Assembly: GCA_900556765.1 (NCBI GenBank)
Contig: USQH01000101.1
Span: forward strand, 1-5,167
Reading direction: 5' to 3'
DNA length: 5,167 bases
Source: an uncultured Oscillospiraceae bacterium
GTDB taxonomy: Bacteria > Bacillota > Clostridia > Oscillospirales > Acutalibacteraceae
The first letter of the stretch is position 1, and every line of letters starts with the position of its first letter. Of the stretch, positions 1 to 4,252 are shown piece after piece. The notes beneath the pieces were generated by a model. The model was not told the origin of the DNA. It made no database searches and was given only the letters and a program-made list of their open reading frames with translations. Made by a program: the position numbers and the translations under genes.

Positions 1-628
1 CATCACCAACTACGCCGACGCTCTGCGTGAGGTCTCCGCCGCCCGTAAGGAAGTGCCGGGACGCCGCGGCTACCCCGGATATATGTACACCGACCTTGCC
101 ACCCTGTACGAACGTGCAGGCAGGCAAAAGGGCAAGGACGGCTCGATAACCATGATACCTATCCTCACCATGCCGGAGGATGACAAAACACACCCGATAC
201 CCGACCTTACAGGCTACATTACCGAGGGTCAGATCATTCTCTCGCGCGAGCTGTACCGCAAGGGCGTAATGCCGCCTATCGACGTACTGCCGTCGCTGTC
301 ACGACTGAAGGACAAGGGCATCGGCGAGGGACGCACGCGCGTCGACCACGCCAGCACTATGAATCAGCTCTTTGCCGCATATGCACGAGGCAAGGACGCA
401 AAGGAGCTGATGGTCATACTCGGTGAAGCGGCACTGACCGATGTAGATAAGCTGTATGCGAAATTTGCCGAAGCGTTTGAGCAGGAGTATGTTTCGCAGG
501 GCTTTGACACCAACCGTACTATCGAGGAAACGCTCGACATCGGCTGGAAGCTGTTGTCGATACTGCCGCGAAGCGAACTGAAGCGTATCAGCGACGAAAT
601 GCTTGACGAGCATTACGGCAAACACTGA
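1..628 (+). CDS. atpB: V-type ATP synthase subunit B, C-terminal part
   Basis: The reading frame is open from base 2 to a TGA at 626-628, giving 208 visible residues, so the gene starts upstream of the window. The family is about 460 residues long, so roughly the N-terminal 250 are missing. The frame begins ITNYADALREVSAARKEVPG and continues with the family signatures RRGYPGYMYTDLATLYERAG, TMPEDDKTHPIPDLTGYITE and PPIDVLPSLSRL followed by GIGEGRTR. These identify the non-catalytic nucleotide-binding subunit of the V/A-type ATPase catalytic head (V1/A1), which alternates with the A subunits in the A3B3 ring at the cytoplasmic face of the membrane. The complex couples ATP hydrolysis or synthesis to H+ or Na+ transport; which ion is used cannot be read from this subunit. 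The gene for subunit D follows 47 bp downstream, the usual operon order (A-B-D). The GTG at 53 is internal and is not a start. Confidence 0.97.
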   Translation, partial: ITNYADALREVSAARKEVPGRRGYPGYMYTDLATLYERAGRQKGKDGSITMIPILTMPEDDKTHPIPDLTGYITEGQIILSRELYRKGVMPPIDVLPSLSRLKDKGIGEGRTRVDHASTMNQLFAAYARGKDAKELMVILGEAALTDVDKLYAKFAEAFEQEYVSQGFDTNRTIEETLDIGWKLLSILPRSELKRISDEMLDEHYGKH

Positions 629-675
629 ATACGCGATTTTTTCCGAAAACCGACTCAAAAAAGGAGTGAACGCCG

Positions 676-1335
676 ATGGCAGTGATGAATGTCAACCCGA
701 CCAGAATGCAGCTTACCCGACTGAAAAAGCAGCTCAATACCGCTTTGCGCGGGCATAAGCTGCTGAAGGATAAGCGCGACGAGCTGATGCGCCGATTTCT
801 TGACATGATACGCGAGACTAAGGAACTGCGCGAGCGTGTCGAGGCGGGACTTGACGACGCGAACCGCCATTTTGTGCTCGCCGCCGCTGTCATGGACGGT
901 GCGGCTCTGGACGCCGCGCTGCTCGCGCCGAAGCAGGAGGTCTATCTGACCGCTGAGGCGAAAAACGTCATGTCGGTCAACATTCCCGTGTTCAGCAGTT
1001 CAACGCGCACCGCCGAGGAAGGCGACATCTACCCGTACGGTTTTGCCTTCACCAGCTTTGAGCTGGACGGCGCGGTGGAACAGCTTAACGCCATGCTGCC
1101 CGATATGCTGAAGCTGGCGCAGAATGAAAAGTCGCTTCAGCTCATGGCGAGCGAGATTGAAAAAACGCGCCGCCGTGTTAATGCACTGGAGCATGTTATG
1201 ATACCGCGCTATCAGGAGACTATAAAGTACATCTCCATGAAGCTGGAGGAAAACGACCGCTCATCGCGCGCACGGCTGATGAAAGTCAAGGACATGATGC
1301 TCGAAAAGGCGCACCATTACAGCGAAAATCAGTGA
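676..1335 (+). CDS. atpD: V-type ATP synthase subunit D
   Basis: This 219-residue protein matches the D subunit of V/A-type ATPases in length and pattern. It starts MAVMNVNPTRMQLTRLKKQL, followed by a long helix (HKLLKDKRDELMRRF, about residues 30-45). A variable middle spans about 80-130, and a second long helix covers about 145-215, with the conserved stretch EIEKTRRRVNALEHVMIPRY at about 160-180. The two helices form the antiparallel coiled coil of the central rotor stalk, which turns inside the A3B3 head and links it to the membrane rotor. The start is well supported: AGGAG at 662-666 lies 9 bp before the ATG. A terminator-like hairpin about 20 bp after the stop suggests this is the last gene of the ATPase operon. 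The central part (SSSTRTAEEGDIYPYGFAFTSF) varies in this family. Nothing looks broken. Confidence 0.95.
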   Translation: MAVMNVNPTRMQLTRLKKQLNTALRGHKLLKDKRDELMRRFLDMIRETKELRERVEAGLDDANRHFVLAAAVMDGAALDAALLAPKQEVYLTAEAKNVMSVNIPVFSSSTRTAEEGDIYPYGFAFTSFELDGAVEQLNAMLPDMLKLAQNEKSLQLMASEIEKTRRRVNALEHVMIPRYQETIKYISMKLEENDRSSRARLMKVKDMMLEKAHHYSENQ

Positions 1336-1354
1336 TTTATACACAAGAATCAAC

Positions 1355-1387
1355 GGGGCGGGGTTGCATTATATCCTGCCCCATTTT
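1355..1387 (+). terminator. Rho-independent terminator after the V-ATPase operon
   Basis: GGGGCGGGG (1355-1363) can pair with CCTGCCCC plus the preceding T (1374-1382). This gives eight pairs including one G-U, plus a second G-U at the loop end, around a loop of about 10 nt. ATTTT follows directly. The T tract is short, so termination may be partial and some transcripts may run on into nth. Confidence 0.72.
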
Positions 1388-1444
1388 ATAACGCGGACAC
1401 TGTGAGATCGGCATTGGATACCGCGCGATAAGGAGAGCGAGACA

Positions 1445-2080
1445 ATGAGAAAGATCGAGCGCGCCGCAAAGGTGCTGGAGCTGTTGGAGGCGGCATATCC
1501 CGTCGCCGAATGTCAGCTCCGTTATTCCGTTCCGCACGAGCTGCTTATCGCGACGCGCCTGTCGTCGCAATGCACCGATAAACGGGTCAATATGGTTACG
1601 CCGGCGCTGTTCAGCCGCTTTCGCTCGGTCGACGATTTCGCCGACGCCGATGTTGACGAGGTCGCCGAATACATAAAATCCTGCGGATTGTACAAGACTA
1701 AAGCCGCCGACATTGTTAATATGTGCGTGATGCTGCGCGACAAATTCGGCGGTAAAGTGCCGGATACCATCGAGGAGCTGACATCCCTGCCGGGAGTCGG
1801 GCGAAAAACCGCCAATTTGATCCTCGGTGACATTTTCGGCAAGCCTGCCGTCGTCACCGATACCCACGTTATCCGAATAACCGGACTGCTCGGACTGTGC
1901 GATTCCAAGGACCCGTATAAGGTCGAGCAGCAGCTTCGCGCATTGCTGCCACCCGAGAAGTCGAACGATTTTTGCCACCGCATCGTTCTGCACGGCAGAG
2001 CGGTCTGCGTTGCTCGCCGTCCGCGGTGCGGTGAATGTGTTTTAAACAAAGTTTGCAAAAATGCGATAAAAACCGATTGA
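1445..2080 (+). CDS. nth: Endonuclease III (DNA glycosylase/AP lyase)
   Basis: This 211-residue cytoplasmic base-excision-repair enzyme removes oxidised pyrimidines from DNA and cuts the backbone at the resulting abasic site. All hallmarks are visible. LSSQCTDKRVN lies at 39-49. The helix-hairpin-helix is LPGVGRKTAN at 115-124, with the catalytic lysine at K121. The catalytic aspartate is D139 in VTDTHVIRI. The 4Fe-4S cluster ligands are C188, C195, C198 and C204, in the standard C-x6-C-x2-C-x5-C spacing near the C-terminus. Length is normal (E. coli Nth is 211 aa). The start is supported by AAGGAG at 1430-1435, 9 bp before the ATG. It sits between the ATPase operon terminator and a tRNA gene, and its TGA stop lies inside the -35 box of the tRNA promoter. 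Extra cysteines (for example C43, C94, C177) are not part of the cluster pattern. MutY is excluded by length and by the Nth-type motifs. Confidence 0.97.
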   Translation: MRKIERAAKVLELLEAAYPVAECQLRYSVPHELLIATRLSSQCTDKRVNMVTPALFSRFRSVDDFADADVDEVAEYIKSCGLYKTKAADIVNMCVMLRDKFGGKVPDTIEELTSLPGVGRKTANLILGDIFGKPAVVTDTHVIRITGLLGLCDSKDPYKVEQQLRALLPPEKSNDFCHRIVLHGRAVCVARRPRCGECVLNKVCKNAIKTD

Positions 2081-2106
2081 CAAGTGTACACCTGTGGGGG
2101 TATAAT
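2077..2106 (+). promoter_or_regulatory. Sigma-70/SigA promoter of the tRNA-Ala gene
   Basis: A perfect TTGACA (2077-2082) and a perfect TATAAT (2101-2106) are separated by 18 bp. Transcription should start near 2113, about 25 bp before the mature tRNA. The -35 box overlaps the stop codon of nth (TGA, 2078-2080). The spacer contains an imperfect palindrome, listed separately. Two perfect hexamers are what one expects for a strongly expressed stable RNA. Confidence 0.87.
2080..2095. promoter_or_regulatory. Imperfect 16-bp palindrome in the tRNA promoter spacer
   Basis: ACAAGTGTACACCTGT reads almost the same on both strands: a perfect GTGTACAC core (2084-2091) flanked by ACA/TGT, with one mismatched pair. 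It fills most of the spacer between -35 and -10, where a bound dimeric protein would block RNA polymerase. An operator role is only an inference; the family of any regulator cannot be told. Confidence 0.35.
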
Positions 2107-2137
2107 AATTAGCGGCGTTGATAACGGCGCCGTATAT

Positions 2138-2213
2138 GGGGGCGTAGCTCAGCTGGGAGAGCGTACGGTTCGCATCCGTAAGGTCGAGAGTTCGATCCTC
2201 TTCGTCTCCACCA
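2138..2213 (+). tRNA. tRNA-Ala (anticodon CGC), CCA encoded
   Basis: A complete 76-nt cloverleaf is present. The 7-bp acceptor stem is GGGGGCG (2138-2144) with CGTCTCC (2203-2209), containing two G-U pairs. The D arm is GCTC/GAGC. The anticodon stem is TACGG/CCGTA with loop TTCGCAT, so the anticodon CGC is at 2171-2173 and reads the alanine codon GCG. The variable loop is AGGTC and the T arm is GAGAG-TTCGATC-CTCTT. Base 73 is A, and CCA is encoded at 2211-2213. One of the G-U pairs is at position 3:70, the classic identity element of alanine tRNAs, which independently supports the assignment. It is driven by the consensus promoter at 2077-2106. Its 3' end faces the phage region and is the likely integration target. 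Confidence 0.97.
2182..2213 (+). other. Candidate prophage attachment site (tRNA 3' end)
   Basis: The 3' part of a tRNA gene, from the T arm to CCA, is the commonest target of phage tyrosine integrases. Here the tRNA is intact and phage lysis genes begin within 400 bp on its 3' side. The direct proof, a second copy of these bases at the far prophage end, lies outside the window. The position is inferred from context only, and a site within 2214-2290 is an alternative. Confidence 0.35.
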
Positions 2214-2219
2214 TAACGC

Positions 2220-2283
2220 ACAGGTACGAACCCATTACAACTTTTGTTGTGTGGCGTAATGTGTTTGCCATTACAGTACCTGT
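2220..2283. repeat. Nested inverted repeats behind the tRNA
   Basis: A perfect 8-bp inverted repeat, ACAGGTAC (2220-2227) and GTACCTGT (2276-2283), encloses further pairings. CATTAC (2233-2238) can pair with GTAATG (2256-2261), and within it AAC/GTT closes a TTTT loop (ACAAC-TTTT-GTTGT, 2237-2250). GTAATG can alternatively pair with a second CATTAC at 2269-2274. No T tract follows on the + strand, so this is not a simple terminator. It could be a recombination site, a processed tRNA trailer or a structured RNA; the sequence alone does not decide. Confidence 0.5.
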
Positions 2284-2291
2284 AAAATGAA

Positions 2292-2333
2292 AAGGCACCC
2301 AGAGGGCTTTGCAGCTCCCTGGGTGCTTTCTTA
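2292..2333. terminator. Strong bidirectional rho-independent terminator
   Basis: GCACCCAG (2295-2302) pairs perfectly with CTGGGTGC (2319-2326). The stem can extend inward through GGGC and outward through A-T pairs. On the + strand the stem is followed by TTTCTT; on the - strand by CCTTTTCATTTT. It can therefore end both the tRNA transcript coming from the left and the phage lysis transcript coming from the right. This keeps host and phage transcription apart. Confidence 0.87.
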
Positions 2334-2339
2334 CATTCT

Positions 2340-2365
2340 CACGCGCGTATGCGTATATACACGTA
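2340..2365. repeat. 26-bp alternating purine-pyrimidine tract
   Basis: From C2340 to A2365 every base alternates pyrimidine and purine without a break. The tract includes CGCGCG, GCGTATAT and the palindrome GTATATAC (2353-2360). Such tracts can adopt left-handed Z-DNA or open easily. No function is shown. Confidence 0.6.
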
Positions 2366-2389
2366 AATAGGCGGGTAGACGGTAATATT

Positions 2390-2574
2390 ACTCTCTAAAC
2401 TCTCTAATTTAATACTCTATAAGAAAAAATGTTAGAATGTTAGAAAAGTAATAAAAACCTTGTAACAGTGCGGTTTTACCGCCTAACAAACTATCTAACA
2501 ATCCAAAACAAAAATGTTAGAATGTTTCTAACATTTCTACACGAAAAACAAATTGTTAGGTGCTAATTGTTAGA
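2390..2574. repeat. Array of TTAGA-type short repeats in an AT-rich gene-free stretch
   Basis: This gene-free stretch carries many copies of one short motif. ACTCTCTAA is tandemly duplicated at 2390-2398 and 2399-2407, with a variant ACTCTATAA at 2414-2422. ATGTTAGA is tandemly duplicated at 2429-2436 and 2437-2444. Further TGTTAGA/TGTTAGG copies are at 2515-2521, 2554-2560 and 2568-2574 on the + strand, and at 2482-2488, 2494-2500 and 2527-2533 on the - strand. Copies at 2512-2522 and 2526-2536 form a perfect 11-bp inverted repeat around TGT. A GC-rich hairpin, GCGGT-TTT-ACCGC, lies in the middle at 2470-2482. I see no open reading frame here. Possible roles are protein-binding sites (integrase arm sites, replication iterons or repressor sites). 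Confidence 0.8.
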
Positions 2575-2593
2575 TATAATCAGAAATTTTATT

Positions 2594-2794
2594 TTATTCG
2601 TTAACTTCCGGCAGTCCGGCTACGGATGTCAGTAACGAAAGTACGCCGGCAAGAGCCGATGCGCTTACAACGGCTAACCAGTTAACATCTCCGAGCATTG
2701 CACTTGTTCCAATTGTTGCAATGGCTGTCTGCGCAACCGTCTTTATTGCCCTTATTCCTGCCGCTTTAATCCAACTTTTAATTTTTTCATTCAT
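2594..2794 (-). CDS. Phage holin, r1t type
   Basis: This 66-residue membrane protein opens the cytoplasmic membrane at the end of phage growth so that the endolysin can reach the cell wall. It has a short positively charged amphipathic N-terminus (MNEKIKSWIKAAGIRAIKT), a first hydrophobic segment at about 20-34 (VAQTAIATIGTSAML), a short loop with DVNW, and a second hydrophobic segment at about 40-61 (AVVSASALAGVLSLLTSVAG). It ends acidic (PEVNE). The pattern of AIKTxAQ, then D-W, then a run ending LLTS(V/I)A resembles the Lactococcus phage r1t holin family. The start is supported by GGAGGT (2803-2808) 8 bp upstream. It overlaps the preceding coiled-coil gene by 8 bp and is the last gene before the repeat region and terminator. 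Confidence 0.87.
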   Translation of the reverse strand: MNEKIKSWIKAAGIRAIKTVAQTAIATIGTSAMLGDVNWLAVVSASALAGVLSLLTSVAGLPEVNE

Positions 2795-3011
2795 GCTGAT
2801 TTACCTCCAAATCTTGTATTCTGTGATTAATTACTTTAATTTGCTCCTCGATTACAGGAACGCGACGCGCAAAATTGTTATGTTCGTCCACCTTTTTTTC
2901 AAGCTGCTGTATTCGATAATTAGTCAGCTTGCTTGATGTAAGTATGCCGCCGAAGGTGCCGAGTGCAGTGCCGGCAAAGGCGATAACTGCCACCACTATA
3001 TCTGTTGGCAT
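2787..3011 (-). CDS. Small membrane-anchored coiled-coil phage protein (lysis cassette)
   Basis: This 74-residue protein has one N-terminal membrane segment (IVVAVIAFAGTALGTFGGIL, residues 5-24). A charged helical tail follows, with heptad-like spacing (YRIQQLEKKVDEHNN, then VPVIEEQIKVINHRIQDLE). The pattern closely resembles small proteins encoded beside endolysin and holin genes in many Firmicutes phages, often unnamed or compared with XhlA. A role as accessory holin, antiholin or lysis-timing factor is plausible but inferred from position only. The start at 3011 has GAGGGGG (3020-3026) upstream. It lies 5 bp after the endolysin stop, and its own end overlaps the holin start by 8 bp, which implies coupled translation. 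A nearer upstream ATG (3016) is out of frame. Confidence 0.85.
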   Translation of the reverse strand: MPTDIVVAVIAFAGTALGTFGGILTSSKLTNYRIQQLEKKVDEHNNFARRVPVIEEQIKVINHRIQDLEVNQHE

Positions 3012-3016
3012 CGCAT

Positions 3017-3727
3017 TTACCCCCTCAGCAGTTTATTCCATGTGTTATGACCGACTATACCGTCGGATGTCAGTTTTCTTGCCGACTGAAATTTTTTGAC
3101 TGCGGCGAGTGTGTTTTTGCCGAAATCGCCGTCCGCTTTGCCGCAAGAATATCCAAGCGCATTAAGCAGTCGTTGAAGCGTTTTCACTTGCTCTCCTTTG
3201 CTACCGTTAGATAACTGTGTCATTGTAATGTTCACTTTGATTTCCTCCGTTTCCGCTTCATACTTCGGTCTGGCGACCGTTATATTGTAACTTGGCGAGT
3301 TGGCCGAACGAGTGCGTCGCATGACCTCTCCGCCGTTTGAATCATTGCCTACCGATGTGTTTCCCTCGATAGTGTAAATGGTGTTGCCGCTGACACGCTC
3401 AATTATACCGACATGGTCGGCATCGCCCGACTTGTCCCAATCAAAGAAAACAATATCGCCGGGCTTGTAGCCGCTTTTGACTACCTGCCCGTTTTTGTGA
3501 TAGTAGTTCATAAGCGTCGTGCAACTCGCCGTCTTACCGCCGCCGTAAAATAAATCGGAGGCGTTGTTTTTCATGAATAACCACCAAACGAATATGCAGC
3601 ACCACGATATGCCGTTTCGTCCGTAGGCGACGCCGTATTTCTGCTTGTTGGAATTTTTGGGCGACTCCTTGACTCCGATCTCGCCGACTGCCGTTTTAAC
3701 GATGTCCTTTGCGTAATGTTTTGCCAT
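3017..3727 (-). CDS. Phage endolysin: CHAP hydrolase with PG-binding domain
   Basis: This 236-residue enzyme degrades host peptidoglycan for lysis. The N-terminal CHAP domain (about 7-155) shows the catalytic cysteine in SWCCIFVWW (C43), the catalytic histidine in ADHVGII (H105) and the third polar site in TIEGNTS (E121/N123). GYKPGDIVFFDW (87-97) is also typical. CHAP enzymes act as amidases or endopeptidases; which bond is cut cannot be told. After a short acidic linker (EAETEE, about 157-162), the C-terminal region (about 171-234) matches the PG_binding_1 fold: GSKGEQVKTLQRLLNALGY, DGDFGKNTLAAVKKFQ, DGIVGHNTW. There is no signal peptide, so export depends on the holin. The residue after the catalytic C43 is a second cysteine, where related proteins often have A or M. 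The start is supported by AAAGGCGGTG (3735-3744) 7 bp before the ATG. Confidence 0.95.
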   Translation of the reverse strand: MAKHYAKDIVKTAVGEIGVKESPKNSNKQKYGVAYGRNGISWCCIFVWWLFMKNNASDLFYGGGKTASCTTLMNYYHKNGQVVKSGYKPGDIVFFDWDKSGDADHVGIIERVSGNTIYTIEGNTSVGNDSNGGEVMRRTRSANSPSYNITVARPKYEAETEEIKVNITMTQLSNGSKGEQVKTLQRLLNALGYSCGKADGDFGKNTLAAVKKFQSARKLTSDGIVGHNTWNKLLRG

Positions 3728-3733
3728 ACCGGC

Positions 3734-3859
3734 TCACCGCCTTTCACAGGAAATTGTGTTTCGTGTTAATATTACAGTGCTCAATCCATTATATTCGGAC
3801 ACCGCCGCCGCATGACACACCGCGCCGTCAGCATTCCAGCCGAGATATACGCACTTCAT
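3734..3859 (-). CDS. Candidate 41-aa phage protein of unknown function
   Basis: A short - strand ORF, ATG at 3859 to TGA at 3734, reads MKCVYLGWNADGAVCHAAAV and continues with SEYNGLSTVILTRNTISCER plus a final R. It fills the otherwise empty 100 bp between the 70-aa coiled-coil gene and the endolysin. It overlaps the former by 32 bp in another frame and stops 6 bp before the latter. Such tiling is typical of phage late genes and is the main argument that it is real. The candidate ribosome site GAGGAG (3873-3878) is 13 bp from the ATG, longer than ideal. There is no membrane segment; the sequence looks like a small beta-rich protein with three cysteines (3, 15, 38). I do not recognise the family. 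It could also be non-coding leader of the endolysin gene. Confidence 0.55.
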   Translation of the reverse strand: MKCVYLGWNADGAVCHAAAVSEYNGLSTVILTRNTISCERR

Positions 3860-4040
3860 GCTCGGCGACACGCTCCTCGACGGCACGCAGATCGGATTTT
3901 TGCTCGCAAATGGTGTTTTTCAGCTCGTCAAGTCCGCATTTTACCTCGGTCATCGCCCGCGTGTTGTTGCTGACGATGGTGCATACGGCAATACATGCCG
4001 TCATGAGGGTGATAAGACCGACTACTATCTCCCAGGTCAT
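3828..4040 (-). CDS. Second small membrane-anchored coiled-coil phage protein
   Basis: This 70-residue protein has an N-terminal membrane segment (WEIVVGLITLMTACIAVCTIV, about 3-23). A soluble helical tail follows (TRAMTEVKCGLDELKNTICE, then KSDLRAVEERVAEHEVRISRLE) with coiled-coil heptads. It resembles the XhlA-like or unnamed proteins that start 'MTWEI' in phage lysis regions of Firmicutes. Such proteins are thought to associate with holins at the membrane, but that role is inferred here. Its ATG overlaps the TGA of the preceding gene (ATGA at 4037-4040), a sign of translational coupling. A weak GAGGCGG lies about 7-8 bp upstream. It has the same architecture as the 74-aa protein on the other side of the endolysin, but the two sequences are not obviously related. 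Confidence 0.85.
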   Translation of the reverse strand: MTWEIVVGLITLMTACIAVCTIVSNNTRAMTEVKCGLDELKNTICEQKSDLRAVEERVAEHEVRISRLEC

Positions 4041-4252
4041 GCTGTTTCCGCCTCGCCTTCGTCAGCGCCTGCGGCCGAGGCCTCAAGCGCATTTATGCGG
4101 TCGCGCCACGCCTGCCTCTGAACCAGCACATCGGCGTAATCGTCATCAGCAGCAACACCTTCCGCGATCTTTATCGCCGCGTAATCGGTATCGGATAAAT
4201 TCTCTTTTAGCTGTGTTATCTCCGCCTGAATAAGTATCGCGTTCTCGTTCAT
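4037..4252 (-). CDS. Small helical phage protein encoded behind the tail fibre
   Basis: This 71-residue, soluble and mostly helical protein runs from MNENAILIQAEITQLKENLS to DEGEAETA. The core TDYAAIKIAEG, a spacer, then QRQAWRDRINALEA is a pattern I associate with small proteins, or C-terminal ends, encoded next to tail fibre genes in Firmicutes phages. A role in fibre assembly is possible but unproven. I prefer the ATG at 4252 over the one at 4267. The former overlaps the fibre stop as ATGA (4249-4252) and has GGGGGA (4260-4265) at good distance, while the latter would place that ribosome site inside the gene. The C-terminal tail is acidic and Ala-rich and may be disordered. Its stop overlaps the next start (ATGA, 4037-4040). 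Confidence 0.83.
   Translation of the reverse strand: MNENAILIQAEITQLKENLSDTDYAAIKIAEGVAADDDYADVLVQRQAWRDRINALEASAAGADEGEAETA

Noticed and set aside
1364..1392. Possible promoter for nth: TTGCAT and TATAAC, 17 bp apart
   Set aside because: The -35 box matches only three of six consensus bases and lies in the terminator loop, so the evidence is too weak.
1337..1993. Long - strand ORF opposite nth (218 codons)
   Set aside because: It is the antisense shadow of the clearly identified nth gene and has no recognisable motif.
2221..2233. GGTACGAACCC, on the other strand GGGTTCGTACC, resembling a tRNA T arm
   Set aside because: No other cloverleaf part surrounds it; it does not form a proper 5-bp T stem.
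2084..2290. + strand ORF running through the tRNA gene (68 codons)
   Set aside because: It overlaps a complete tRNA and a promoter; its translation is an artefact of the tRNA sequence.
2454..2482. Hairpins AAAACC/GGTTTT and GCGGT/ACCGC as possible terminators
   Set aside because: Neither is followed directly by a T tract and the two exclude each other; kept only as part of the repeat region.
2390..2574. CRISPR-like interpretation of the short repeats
   Set aside because: Repeat units are only 7-9 bp, in both orientations, with spacing too short and irregular for a CRISPR array.
3709..4233. + strand ORF of 174 codons
   Set aside because: It is Ser/Arg/Pro-rich and antisense to several well-supported phage genes with coupled starts and stops.
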